Assembly: GCF_021155765.1 (NCBI RefSeq)
Contig: NC_060109.1
Span: 3,063,001 to 3,127,000, forward strand
Length of the DNA: 64,000 nt
Direction: 5' to 3'
DNA from: Diprion similis
Taxonomy: Eukaryota > Arthropoda > Insecta > Hymenoptera > Diprionidae
Below, piece after piece: positions 38,679-52,425 of the stretch. The translations under genes were made by a program, and so were the position numbers. A model generated the notes under the pieces. It searched no databases. It was not told where the DNA came from and was given only the letters and a program-made list of their open reading frames with translations. Position 1 is the first letter of the stretch. Every line of letters starts with the position of its first letter.

Positions 38679-40907
38679 GTAAGTAACGTTATTGTAACGA
38701 TGCATGTTTACAAAAAATCGTTACTTTTCACCTTTACGAATATCTGAAATTTAGTAAACCGTGAAAAATAAAACATACTTTTATTTTGAAAAGCCGACTC
38801 CTTGAAAGTTGTTCTTAAATTGTGCAACAATGATTTTTTTCCTGTTTCGTTACGTTGACGTTCCTAACTTCAGCGTCGTACTTAACAACGTGTAAACTCA
38901 ATTTGGAACATGATTCTAATTCTTCATTTCACTTGTTTTTTTTCGCCTTTTATTTAATGCTTAATATTTTTTTGTTTTCAAATATTTCCCTGTATACCCA
39001 TATTAAGTGCTTGTAAGAAAGATCATTCAACTCTTGCACTTCATTATATATTGTATTTGATTCCTATTTCCTACAAGCATCTTTCTTTCACATTTTAACT
39101 AATATCTTTCATACAACAAACTTATATACTATAGCTTATAGAGATATCAATTAAAATAAATAATCAAATATTTCGTGTTGGAAAATTCATTACATTTTTT
39201 CTCATTCATTATATTCAACAGATTTCTTATCATTAATTGTAAATTATCCAGTCAAATAATCTGCTCATCTTTTTGGAAAAGCATTGAAAGGATCAATAGT
39301 TATAGCGTTTAATAGCAGTATGAGTATTTGCAGTTAATTTTTGAATTCTTCGTACCAGAGATGTCGAATAATTTATCCCAATGTAACTTGTAAAAAAGAA
39401 ATCAATTATTCAATAACAGGTCTTGTAATGATTATTGGTACATTGATTTTGATTATCTTAATTTTACACGTATGCATATCAAACCGTTGTTAATTTTTTT
39501 TTTCATTCATCGCCCTTTCTGTATTTTATAAAAATTGGTCTAACATTACATATACATATGTATATAAATATAACGTTCCTGTGTATCGTTCGGACTAGAT
39601 TTAAATGACGAATAGTCATTTATATCCTCCCTATGTTGTTTCAATTTAATTTCGTATACCGATTACTAAGGGCTTCATTTGTGCAAGAATTGGTACTCCA
39701 GGATATCCTCTTCAACTGTAAACGAAATAGATAGTTTTATTTTTTGTGAAACAAAATAAACTTTCATGCATCGCCTCGGATTACACAATATATTATGGTT
39801 AACTTGTTGCTCTCCCTATCAATCAATATTGTCTCATATTACTTCTTTATGCTTAGTGCACCTGAACGTGAGATTATCTCAGACTATATTGTTGCTCTTT
39901 AAGAGATTACGTCAGCATTCTTATGATGAAAATAAAGTATAGTAGAAAGAAAAATAAAACTGTCTCCCTTCAATTATCAACCAATATCAATACATTTTCA
40001 AATTTGACCACTCAATTAATAAGCTCCGCTGAATTTTTTTGCATGCTTATTACTTTAAAGCGAATTTTAGTAGAATGAAGATTTATAAAGAATAAAATAA
40101 TTTTCGATAAATCATGTAAAATTTATATTTCTTTATGATTTACAGATGCGAAGCACGAAAATTAATTTCAGTAGCTTTATATTTGTTTAAGAGGTAACAC
40201 CGCTCTAGTGACCAAAAAACAAAAATTTCACTATAAGACCAACTGGATATTGTTGCGTAAAGCAAAAAAAAAAAAGAAAAATTGATCTTTCCAAAATCTT
40301 AGAGTGATGTTACCCCATAAAATTGTTCTACAGAAACATGCAAAATAAATCTTCATCGCAAAAATTTCCATAAAATTGGGTAAAAGTTATCTACTTTGCA
40401 TTTCAAAATGCTAAATTCAATACGAATAATGAAAATACACTCACATGTTCCATCCCTGCTGTTATTATCCAAGTCGCTAGTTTGTGTTTGCGTCTCCTCT
40501 AGTCTGCGACGCCCTGCATCACCCACCAGCGCAGCAAAGCATAAAAATTACTCGATTACGTTTAATAGATTATAATTTTTGTTTTCTTTTTATCTATCCA
40601 CACAAAAGTAACAGAATTTCCCTTAACTAATGTTTGTAATCTACGAATTTGTTTTGCACGTTACAAAATTCTATGTACTATCACTCTCTAAATCCTTCTC
40701 CTTTTACTTGCATGCAAAAAAACAAAAATGTTGACATAAGTTTATGATCAGTGATTTGAATCAGCAAAAGATTTCGAGCAAAAATAATTACACAAATTAC
40801 AACATAAAATAAGAGTATATATTTTACATCAATAATATATAACCATAATGATAATATTATAAAATAATACAGTTTCTATAGTCCTATAGTTGCCTCATAT
40901 ACTTATA

Positions 40908-40957
40908 TGTGTATATATATGTACATATACCTACATACATATATATACACATACAGT
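40908..40957. repeat. TATG/TATA microsatellite
   Basis: A variable run of TGTATATATATGTACATATAC-type dinucleotides. It is AT-rich simple sequence with no further function visible. Confidence 0.7.
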
Positions 40958-41255
40958 ATTACTTCATACATATGTAATTCATATGAGAATGTTTGAAAAT
41001 GCTTATTTATGTCAAAATCTGAGTAATGGAATTATAATAATCGTAAAGCACGTAGGTAATCGATTACTACAATTATAAACATTTACTTTATACATTATTT
41101 CTAATTAATTGTGGCTCATTCGTTTTTATGGTAAAACCAGTATATAAAAAATGTGTATAGGTATGATATTTCAAGTGAAAAGCACACACAGGCTTCTGTA
41201 CCTGTTCGACACACATTTGATATCATTTTTACTCCATATAAACGCTTTGTGTGTA

Positions 41256-41294
41256 TATATATATATAATACATATATGTATATATACATATATG
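41256..41294. repeat. (TA)n/(CATATG)n microsatellite
   Basis: Alternating TATATA with CATATATG interruptions. It makes tyrosine/isoleucine-rich spurious open frames on both strands, which I do not regard as genes. Confidence 0.75.
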
Positions 41295-43295
41295 AAAATA
41301 AAAATGGCACATTTGCGTGAGCGCATGTTACGGTATGATATTTACATAGAAAATGATTAAATAGTCTACTATATTTACAATTAAGTGTCAAAAACCTACT
41401 TGGCTTGACAACTCCATTTGTTTTGTATCAGTAGTTAGAATGAAGCAATATTTCACTTCTTACTCTCTGATAACGATATTGTCTCTAAAATATCAATTGC
41501 GAATATGAAGGGTTCGTTAAGTTAACAGCTTTCAATAAATCTACTGTACCACATCTTAAAAAGTATTTAGCTCGAATAAATAAAAGTATTTTATAATATA
41601 TTGAACACGGTGAATCGACAACAATATGTTTTTTGTTATATGTGCTATGGCTGTGATCTCTTCAACTTAATATATGATCTACGAATGACACGAATTCGCG
41701 AAAAGGCCGCAAGAGAATCAATTTAAATAAGTTTCTCAACCATTCGATATGCGTTGACTTTATTCTTTTTCAAAGCAAATGTAAATGTTGTTTCATTTCT
41801 TTGACTGAATAACTACAATTCAAAAAGAGACATGACAAAAATTATCTTAGTCGGAATGACAAGAATTTTTTTCAAATAACAAACATAAGCGTAGTTATAT
41901 ATGAGACTATATCAGTCGTCCTGTTGTTGTCAGTAAGAATTTAGAATTCTATAAAGACTAAATGTTTCTTGTAGATTAAAATTCTAAGCCATGACCTAAA
42001 ATGGTTGATTTTCATCTGGATCAAGCTTGATTCTCTTACGCAACACAATAAATGTCTCATGCAATAGCTTTTTATCCACCAATAGCTGGTTCAACTAGCG
42101 TGGTACTATAAAAATTGGGCAAAATATCAAGTATACTTAAATATAATAACAATTCCATCCACTTTTTTTTCTAAAGAAATAGCTGCCCCATTGTTGAAGA
42201 AAGCCCTAAAATGTAACCAATGGAACAAAATTAATAATATTCATACTCGAAAATTGCAACTAAAAATTTAATCATGCGATTTACTCAGTAGTAGTCTCTA
42301 TTGCTCGTCCGAAATCACTAAAAATCAACTGTATACATAACATCCATGCCGTGCTGTATGAATCGTGCAATTGTGCTTTCCTACGCAGTGAAAAAAGATT
42401 TTCCCAATTACGAACACAACAATATATTTGCTCTTGTTTGCTTGTGCCCAAACGACTATTGGCGGTTAAAAAATATCTATTGTAATATAATTCGCATCGC
42501 ATGTTACGGTGCTAACTGCAGATACTTGTTTAATGCAAAGGAAGAAAATGCCTTTTTCAAGATAAATTTCACTAAATCGTGCCTATGACGATATAATCAA
42601 GCGATCGTTTGAACATCAATTAAAAACATTTTAGCTTAGGATTATACAATATTTGTTTACAATAACAATAATAGTAGATATCAAAATAATTTCAACTACA
42701 ATAAATTTTATAATCAACGCGTTTCTTTAAAATATAGTGAAATTGCTGATCGATAGGATTACACGCATAGTCCAGACAACTTGGAGTCAAAAAATAGGCG
42801 TAATGATAAAAGGCAAGTCGTGGCAAAAGCTGACCTATAATCTAACAACAAATTTACCAAAGGTTAGATGATGATTAGAACGTGCTGAATAAGAGAATAC
42901 GGATCCCTACACAGTTTCGTTAGGGTCTCATTATGCTTCGTTAAAAGGAAAGGGGAAAGATGATATACTAGTTTATTAATAATTATGCCGCCAAATTAGT
43001 ATTTACATTCAATTAGCACATGCAAAGTGTTATGACTAAGTTGAAAAGAATTTTGAGCACAGCTCATTGTGCGAAATACAGTGTAAAGAAATATAAAGTC
43101 TTTCCTTGGTACGTGGGAAAGCTAATTTCTTTTTTTCTCAGTCATAACATCATTTTGATAGAAAAAAAATTTTTTAAAGTCATTCAGAGCATTCGTTTAA
43201 TAAAAGCGAATGATTGATCTGAATTTTTTATGATCAACTGCAAACTTCCCTGCACATGTAAGCCTTTAAATATTCTGAAAATTTACACTTTAGGG

Positions 43296-44100
43296 GAGGC
43301 CAGGTCAAAGTGAAACAGTTAAATTTCCAATTGGGGCAAATCCAATTTGGACATTTAACCACTTACTAGTTGTGTGATGGTAGTTAATAGACTTGTCAAG
43401 AGGAAAATTATCATTTTTATAGGGTTATACTCGGACTTCCGAATTTTATAAAAATGTTGGATTTTATTTACTTTGCCCTATTGCAAGGGCGAAGCAGAGT
43501 AGGTAATTTACGGAATAAAGCGGAATAACATTTTTTATGAACCGAAATTCACTAATAGAAATTTCAAGCAGTTTCTTGTTCTTTAAAAAATGATAATATA
43601 AGATTAATGTACACAAAACATGTAGTGATGTGAAAATCAAATTTATCGAACAGTGATAAAGAGTGAGTGTTAAAATGCAAAAACAAGAAAACGAATCAAG
43701 CATAACTTTTAATACATCCAACGGTATAAGTTATGCGATTTGCGAATCTAAAAATATAGACTTTTATCGTTCAAGAAACATTATGTTCCACTTTGCTCCT
43801 GATGGGTTACCAAGATATGAGTGATGTCACGATTTATGCCAAAGCAAAAAAATAAATAAATAAATAAAATCTTACGCCAGATAGAAAAACTTGCAACGAG
43901 ATAGCATCTACATTTCTTGTTGCAGATGAACTTTTAGTTTTTAGACTGCCGTTAATGAAAAGGCTTGATATTTTATAACAGCAAATATTACGAAAAAAAA
44001 TTCCTGTTCGAATATTCTTTCAAGAATTCCAGTATACCCATAGAATACTATATTCTAGTTTGCTATCGATTACTGCTGTTCCACTTGACCTGTCCTTCCA
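43296..44100. mobile_element. Possible degenerate DNA transposon with inverted ends
   Basis: The left end GAGGCCAGGTCAAAGTGAAA (43296) is roughly the inverse of the right-end stretch that contains CCACTTGACCTGTCCTTCCA (44081-44100). About 20 of 23 positions agree after inversion. The 800-bp interior has no coding capacity I recognise. The target duplication is not evident, so the call is tentative. Confidence 0.4.
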
Positions 44101-44849
44101 CTTTGCCACAGTCTTCCCTATTTGTACACGGGAAAAGGATTCTGAGTAGCTGCCCTGCGCCGCTCCAAACAGCTGCGTAACACATCAACATATTGAATAC
44201 GATCTATTATCTTGTTACGTATACTTCATCTATTCCATCAAAATGCTGACGAAAGAAAAACAATTCTTGACTTATGAATTTAAGTTATTAACTTGTAAAA
44301 AGATAGTGGAAAAAAATTCGTAAATCAGAAGTATTTCTAAATGTGTTAACTACAAGTTGCATTCCATTGTTAAGTTAATCCCATACACCAAATCTATGAT
44401 TTACTTGCAAACAAAATGCTACCTCTCCAATCGCAAGACTTTCACTTCGAAAGATGGAACGCTATCGCTCAAGAAGTACCGTAAAAATAAAAACTAATCC
44501 ATAAATGAGTGTAAAAGTATTTTGGTAATGACTGCAATGATTTAAGATTGACGAAATTTAAAAAAAAAAACAAATCAGGAATAACGACAGCACAGAGCTT
44601 TTTAGAAGCCACGTGAAAGTTCTTCTACCACTAAATCTTGGCACTTTCATTGTGAGCACAAATGCCAGACTTTTGACACAATACATAGTCATATTCATGT
44701 GAGCTTTATCTGGGACATCGAAAACTAAAATTGCAAAAAACGAACAATAAATAAAAGAAACACAGTATTCATCTTAAAGTTATTCGCTACTACTTGATCT
44801 CAGTGCGCTCCGACTAATAATTTTACTCAACTATATACAACACTGGCAT

Positions 44850-47800
44850 CTACATAACATCGACAAAGAATTCGCAAGGGTTTCCCATCGCAATGCGAAA
44901 TGACTGTCTACTACCAGATAAATCTTGCTGATTTCCGGAACCAGTTCCAGTTTGCACGGATTGCTCAGAGCCACTGGATCGACTGCGACTTCCATTTGAT
45001 CTCTTTCCGTTAGATCCATTTCCATTGCCTGTATTCTTGTTAGGCATGCTTGGTATAGATGGAATATGTAAGTCCGATTCGGAAGCTGAAGAACAGGACT
45101 TCAGATCATGGATGGGTTCTTTACAAATGTGCTCACTTCCGGCGCTGCTACCACCTGCGGGAAATTAGGGGGTAAATTTAAGCGCTAAAAATAACGCAGT
45201 AGTTGCTGGGATCGTATTTAATTAGTTGGCGACTCAAAAGGTGAGTAACATGTACGAATGAATATCATAAAGTCACAATGAAATCCTTCACTGGAAGTTT
45301 GGATCGATTTGAAATTCGATCAACTCACGAAGCCTTAGAACCCATCGAATTCTACGTTCAACCATAATTAAAGAATAACAAATACTTATAGTCACTAACC
45401 CAATTGATAATTGTTAGACACACCATAGAAGTACACTTTCAGTAATGACAGTAATATCCCTCTAAAATTTGAATTCAAGGTATCGTTTATTGTCTAAATT
45501 ACGGTGAATCGGAGTTGAAATAACATAACGACTTTAAAAATGTTTTCCAATTCCAGTTTGGAAAATACTGTAAAAGCAACCAACGGACTTTCAAATTAAC
45601 CGACAAAAAAATACAATTTTATTCCTCAACTATGATTGTTTTTCCAGATGAAGATCAGACATGAAATACTATGCATCGTTACTTGTATGGCTGTAAAATG
45701 TAACAGTATAGTCTTGAGTAAAATTACCTGATCCACTATGTACACTCTCCTCGCGGTGATATCCGTAAACTGTAGGCTCATTTGTAAAGTTAAACGGCAT
45801 AGGACTGTATCCAGTTGCCGAGTGGGGGGCGTAAGTTCCAGAATATGGCATATCCCAGGCAGATGGCGGCGGCAGAGGTCCGACCGTATCGCAATCTAAT
45901 TTCATACTACTCATCGCGGAGCACAAGTCACCAAAAATATAATAGCACTGTTCTGAAAATGTTATTTTGTTTACTGTATGTCTGATGAAGCCCGCTTTGA
46001 GCATTAGCGAGGCATATTTCCGAGCATCGCGTCTGTCTATAAATCCTTCGACGTGTGAATTCAACCAGTCAACAACATCTGCGCCAATAAATGCATTCGG
46101 AATAGTTATTTTCAGCCACATACGGTCGCGTATTTCAAGACCAGAATCTGGCCTTGCCATTGCACGAACAATTGTAGGCATGTCCGTATTCATCGTGAGA
46201 TGAAGCTCCTCGATCGGACCTGTGGACACAGTTGTCTCTACTCAGCGAATGAGTGGACGAACAGAATAAGAATGTGGATGAATGAAAATGATAACAAAAA
46301 AAAAAAAATAATTGAAAGTATACAAATAAATTTTTTTTATCCTTTGTTAAAACTGGGTTTATTGAAATTTGAAACAAAACGACGTTGGGAATATTTCTTC
46401 AAATCAGAACAATTCAATCATAAATTGATGTTGAAAAATTGATCAGGTTTAATTTTCTTTCATCAATTTTTTCTAAAGCCAAATTTTTTCTTATCCTCTT
46501 TAATTTTGCAAACATGCAAAAAAATAAATAACAAATCTTTGGATGTCATAGATAAAAATGAAATGAAAATATTGATGGGTGTTACAAGTAATAATATCAA
46601 GTATATTAGTCATAAGGAAGACGCGAACACAACAGACACACGTACACACGTATTCAAAAGAGTTTGTTGCAACTATGTGTAATTTTTATTAGATATTCTT
46701 GATGAAACTAATATTATTATAAATGCTAAATGATGAAAGAAAAGAGTAAAGGAATTTTTTTGATAAGATAGTACATCCACGACAAGCTTGCAGATCCACT
46801 CAAACACGCTATGAGTTGATTTTTTTTATTTTCAACTTACGTTCAGTATCTGGAATTGTGCTGGCAAGACTACTAGAGGTTGAGGTAAGAGTTGTGGCAC
46901 TAGGAGGTCGAGGTGGAAAACCTTCACCTCTGATAGCAGCTGTGTGTGCTACCCACGCTCCCGGATCTATGGGACGCACTGGTTCCGTTCGTGGAATAGT
47001 GAAGTACCCTTTGGGATTTGGATCCCAACATTTTGCTACCACAAGTTTTATTGGCCTGAAGCAAAAATTGTGCATTAAGAAATTAAGGCAGCTCCCACAA
47101 ATACTTGGTTTGTTATTAAGATGCTATTTTTCTGTACAAACCCAGGCTTTTGAACCACTTCGCGTAACACCCTGACGGCCTCGTCGTTGGACATGTTTTC
47201 AAAATTGATATCATTCACTTGAAGTATCATGTCACCCGGTTCTATTCTCCCGTCCAATGCTACAGCTCCTCTATATTGCGATAAGAAAACAATAAAATAG
47301 TTACCTATTCAAGTTTGTCTACTTGAGTGAAATTTGACAATTACAAAATGAATGTTACAAATTTTGCTCACGAGCTACTGTCCTCTTATTTGGGTTTGTC
47401 TTTTCAATATGGTGGTCTCTAAAAATTGTCGAAAACATTTTCTGACCAAATCAGTAAAAAATATTATTTTTCCCTGAATGAAATTGAAACCAATATAGCC
47501 AATTTGAGTATCTAATAAACAGACCTCTGAATCAATCAGTATTTAAAAACACGTTTATGATACACTCAGTGATCGTGGAAACGACCATTTGAAAAAGAAA
47601 AAGCTTTTGCATTTTGCTTCCTTCTAGGACAAGTTTCATGCCTTGTCTTTCTATACCGTCAAAAAAATCTGTAACTGATTAAAAAAATTCCGACATTTCC
47701 AAGCCTTTTACATTGTCCCTGACCAGTGGCCACCATGATCAAACTTTGGATGCTCTGTACAAAAATAAATATTACAGAGTCCTTTCGATACCGCGTATTC

Positions 47801-50036
47801 GTGAAACCTTAGGTACAACATTACATGTCGATATTCATTAAGTTATTCGTTCGTAACAATTACTTGAAAGTAAACTGTATTACAAAATAAATTCGTTGAA
47901 CATATAAAGATGCTACTTTAAACCTGATAATTTGTAAAAGAAAGGTAAAACCACGTGGCGATCACAGTGATATGAGATAAAGATGGATTTCAATAAAAAT
48001 TCTAGAGACTGAAGTAACTCGTGAATGTGTGGTATCAAATATTTGTATTTACCCCTTCATGATGGATCCGACATAGATGCCGCCGTCACCTCCTTTGTTA
48101 CTTTGGCCGACGATACTAATGCCGAGAAAATTGACAGTGTCCATATTGAGCGATACCGTTATAATGTTCAGAGACATTGTGCTGTCGGTGATGCTGCTGA
48201 ACGATGACGTTCTCGACATTGGTGGTAATCTGTGACGACGTCTTCTCTGCGGTCTGCGACGGTCTGTGGATGAAATGAATATTGCATCTATGACAACGGA
48301 GGCCAGTTGTATTTACAACGAATCCTACATCGAAAAGAAATCTCGATACAGCTCAGCTCTAAACAACAAAATACACAAACACCATACCCAAAGTTGCTCT
48401 GTCTATGGCACTGCTCGTGTTCGTGTGTCGTCCAGTTGTAGACGTGATTCGGCTGCTCGCATCGTCATCAGATTCCAGGAAAGTGGTTGTCTCTAAATCT
48501 GAGCTTAAAATCGATGCGGTTTCATATCCATGTCCGGAACGATGCTTGGAATGGCCGTTTATGCGTAATCCTGTATCATATCACAAAATAACAGCGAAGT
48601 CTTAGGTAATTACAATAAATCTTGCGCCATTACAACGACAAGCAAAGTAACCACATTACCATTGTATTTGTTATGTCTTTCGTATTTGTCTGAATGATGC
48701 CGCGAACTTTTGTGCAAATGATGGCCTTGTCTGCTGCTTATAATACTCTCAGTTTCAGTCAGTGTATCATCATGCGATAGCAATGGAGGTGCTCGGTTCA
48801 TGTGTCCTGGAGTAACATGGTCAGGGCGATCATGTTTTGCCTCGCTGTTTGCTACGGAATCTGTGCACTGCGATGCTCCGTCTGATACATTGCTGCCTTC
48901 GGCAGAAACCAGCTGTTGACAATATTTAAAAAATGACTATCAGTGATTTGATTTGATGTAATTGCAAAACATCATCGTTGTTCTTCTACGAATTGTCCTT
49001 TCGTTATTTACTTTGGCAATGTGCTGCTGAATGAGTACGATAAATTAAGCTTAAATGTATGAGTGCTTACCCAAGACACAACCCTTCCGTTGAAACATGG
49101 TAAATGTGCGTCATCGTCAACTATCTCTTCTTTGACAACGCTGCGAAAACATATTATTTGTAGGTAAAAGTTCAAGAGATTAATGGAAGAGCAATTTGTA
49201 CAGACGCAAAGCAGATTGGTCTATCGGCATTTCTTAGATAAAACAACTACTGCTACACAAGAAAATTAGTCAAAGTATAAAAGAAAGATATCTAGAAAAG
49301 CGAAAAAAACATGTTTCAAAAATTAAGTCCAATAATGAAAGACACGTTTTTTTTTTTTTCAAGCAAGAATTCTGTAATATTCGACAAATGAATAAAACTG
49401 GTGTATGCATACTGTCTATGCAAAAGTAGGAAGAAAAAAACCAAAAATAACAGAGTAAAACAAAATGAAAAAAAAAGTTTCTTGTTGACAAGTAGTGTCA
49501 GAAATGAATCATTTCATAAATCAGATTCTATAGCGCGTTTTAAGGTAAGAAGAGTAGAATTTGTAAATACTCGGGTAAAGTTTGTCGATTATTTCTATCC
49601 GACGGACAGATTTAAATAGTGTTTGATGATCCTGAGTGACAGCGGAAAGTGACGGATGGTGGCGGAGCGAGAGGGACAACGAATAGAGAGAAAGGGGCAA
49701 AGAGCAGGATCGCACCCTGAAACTCGGGGTATCCTGGTCCCGAGGGATGTTGGGGATGAAAAATGGAGCAGCGTCGAGATTTTGGCGAGAGAAAGGGCGA
49801 GAGAAAGCGAGAGGGAAGAACGCTGCTGGTTGAGGAGGACAAGGAGAGCGTAGGGTGGTGCAAGGCAAGACTTACCCGAAATCGTCGTCCATCGATTTGA
49901 AGAAATACTTGTAGCTCGGACGATTCAAGACATTCTTGAAGTCGGCGAGAGTCACTCTCTCCGGTGATATTGTCAGTTTAACTAGGTACGGTGTCTCCTC
50001 GTCGTCGATGTGATATATTATCTTCGTCTCCTCCAT
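44850..50036 (-). CDS. dsh: Dishevelled
   Basis: This is the cytoplasmic hub of Wnt/beta-catenin and planar-polarity signalling, acting below Frizzled. Exons: 49876-50036, 49071-49140, 48660-48912, 48388-48570, 48053-48263, 47142-47270, 46841-47055, 45728-46219, 44850-45154. They sum to 672 codons. The DIX domain is at residues 1 to about 78 ([31 protein letters not shown]). The basic stretch [11 protein letters not shown] comes before the PDZ domain (about 252-345, carboxylate loop FLGISIVG). The DEP domain is about 425-500 ([17 protein letters not shown]). The protein ends in the conserved tail [16 protein letters not shown]. The start at 50036 ([10 protein letters not shown]) is preferred because the DIX fold begins there; an in-frame ATG also exists at 50069. 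The intron after exon 6 has a non-consensus GTTTGT donor, but phase and homology require it. The gene is divergent from Pex5. Confidence 0.98.
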
Positions 50037-50597
50037 CGCTGGGGGGATTGTTAAACGGAGAACATTCACGGACGTTGATTACTACTCTCCGTACACTTCT
50101 TCTCTTAAGCCAACATGGCGCTGTCGACACTCGTCGGGGTTCCAGATTATTATCTCAACGCGCAGCTACCTCGCGCAGCAGACGGTCATTGCGCACTCTA
50201 CCCTTCTTCATAATCTTAAATCTTATGCAGTCGCGCACACGGATGCGACGGGGGCGAACAATCTCACCGAAATCGTAATATTCGAGAGAAAAGGCATCGG
50301 GACGATCGCGGTCTCTCATCAGTCGCTTCGAATTCGAATACACTCTAAGAAATTTCGAATGCGATGACACGCGTCAGAGGCATTTTGAACTCGCTTTGAC
50401 TCAGGGCCTTCAACCTCTGACTCGTAGTCTCTTGAGAATCCCTCTGTATCACTGATCTTAAAAAGGCGTAGATTTTAAGGGCATGGGCCACAAACACTAT
50501 ATAGATGTATACTGCTACACTTCGCAAGTTGGATTGCCAACTTCAAGGTAGCGTTAGGTCGATTATTATCGAGATTTTGAATCTTTAGTTGTGGCGT

Positions 50598-50837
50598 TAG
50601 AGCTTATACTGCTGAAAGTAACTACATGTCCACTGTAGCTACTCATCTCGTCAACCTTGCGAAAACTACTGTCAAAGTGATGATATAGAGAGAGTGTTTG
50701 TGTGTGTGCGTCTGGAGTTACTCCGTCTCTCTCACTCAATCAGGTGTAGAGCGAGACAGATTATAACCGATACTCTCTCACTCTTCCGCTACACTTTCTG
50801 TACATGCGAAGCTACCTCCAGTAGTTTATGCTCTAGG
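50598..50837. mobile_element. 240-bp MULE-like MITE with 10-bp direct repeats
   Basis: The left end TAGAGCTTATACT is the inverse, with two mismatches, of the right end AGTTTATGCTCTA. A direct repeat GTTGTGGCGT flanks the unit at 50588-50597 and 50838-50847. A 9-10 bp duplication is typical of Mutator-like elements. A near-identical word also occurs once more at 51970-51979 without an element, which weakens the target-site reading a little. Confidence 0.6.
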
Positions 50838-52310
50838 GTTGTGGCGTAGACTAGCGATATCTGCAGATCGCCAACCAACTGGGCAAATTGCGTGGTAGTA
50901 GATAGATTCAAAGGTCATTTCAATTTGCTCTGGGGTCGCATTCCTACAACAGTTCATTTATTCAAGATTTATTTAAGATTTCAAATTTTTTTAACAATCG
51001 TCTTTACGCTGTGAATTTTTAAACCTATTTTAGAAACATGCAAATTGATTTTTATGACAGCAAAATTTCATTTTCAGATTAAAACATGATTACGCAAGAT
51101 TCAGAGTGGAAGGACGTTTTGTTCCTATGTTTCCAATCATTCCTTCTAATTCTTTGATTGTTTTTCCTTTCTACTTTCATACGCGTTCAAAATTTATTAT
51201 GAAATGTTCAAAAGAATCGGATTTTAATCAAGTATGAAAATTGAAAAAACATTCTTTTACTCTGAATTTTGCGTGAAAATGTTATAATTCGAAACCGAAA
51301 TGTTTTTGTTCCCGGTTCATAAAAATCACTGGGTGCTTTCGAGATGGGTTTAAAAATTTGTAGGGTAAAGAAGATTAAGTCAAACAATTTGAAAATTCTC
51401 CTGCAAGGTTCTCAGGAATTAAAGAATGTCATAGTCAAACCTTTGCTGAGTTGGCGTGAAATGCGCTAATATGTATATCTGATATACGTATGAACGTGAC
51501 TGAAGATTATACTATCTTCAGTTCAGTCAACGATATACATACTTCGGTATAGATAATGTCGTACAATACCATCTTCTTCAACAGCTGTTAATTTACATCA
51601 ACTTTGTTCTCAATAAAAAGATACATGTTCAAAATAATGATTCCTGACTAATGAATTGTTAAATAAAGAAACATCCATGAAACTATTTTCCATTCCGAAG
51701 TTGAATAAAAAAAAATGTTATTAGCTACAACTGTATTACCGACGAACGGTAAACCCACTTTGCTCTTTGACCTGGTACACACTTACTGCTCAGGGGTTAG
51801 CCTTCTCCTTTAGTATAAATGGTGTGCCTGGAACTCTTACACACGCCCCTTTCCTCGAGGTAAAAGTTTTCAAATGAGATGTGTACCAACTGTCTAAAGA
51901 AATCCCTACATTGTTAGGGAATTATTTTTCTAACAAACGCTACCCTGCTCGGTAATGCTATCATGTGTAGTTGTGGCGTGAGTTATTTAAAGTCCCACTC
52001 ATTTTTTCCCCACGCAGATTCAACGTCACAACAATTAATCACCACCGATCTAGGGTATTTTGACGAAGTTGGTACGCATCTTACTTAAATGTCCAGTCGA
52101 GCGCGAGAGAGAAACTTTTTTGGAGAAAGTCACACGACGGGCCGACGGGTCACACTTAACAGATCTGTCTAGGCTTAGCGCCCTCGAGAAGTTTTTATCA
52201 TACCCGCTGTATCCTGGTGACTAAAAATTATCAGTCTAGTCGAACCTGCCTAATAAATTAAATTAAATTCTTATCGCCTTGGTACCCAACAAATCTATTT
52301 GTCTATTTGG

Positions 52311-52425
52311 AAAGCGTTCCGAAATTAGCTCCCAGTGCTATCAACAATGTCTTATCTTTTTTGCACTGCCGAATTCGTGACTAGCTCTTTCTCTGTCCTA
52401 GGGAGTTTTAAGTTACGGCTAGCAT
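52311..52425. mobile_element. Reversed diverged MITE copy 3
   Basis: Read on the minus strand, this stretch aligns with the element at 634-764. AAAACTCCCTAGGACAGAGA corresponds to its AAAATTCCCTAGAACAGAGG, and the plus-strand left end AAAGCGTTCCGAAATTAGC corresponds to its inverted terminus. Termini are eroded and no target duplication is left. Confidence 0.65.

Larger units (their letters stand above)
34845..44849. other. 10-kb repeat-rich gene desert
   Basis: I can support no complete gene between the transporter start and the dishevelled stop. Contents: a possible degenerate retroelement (35521-36420), a 683-bp palindrome (36870-37552), AT dinucleotide runs (38159-38182, 40908-40957, 41256-41294), an exon-like open frame (38481-38678), an AAAT run (about 43849-43869) and a possible TIR element (43296-44100). 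The rest is AT-rich non-coding sequence. Confidence 0.55.

Noticed and set aside
41116-41391. Open frames on both strands across 41116-41391
   Set aside because: They arise from the TATA/CATATG microsatellite, with tyrosine/isoleucine repeats and no other support.
49521-49868. Pro/Ser/Leu-rich open frames at 49521-49868
   Set aside because: They lie in dishevelled intron 1, overlap each other on both strands and reflect a purine-rich tract.
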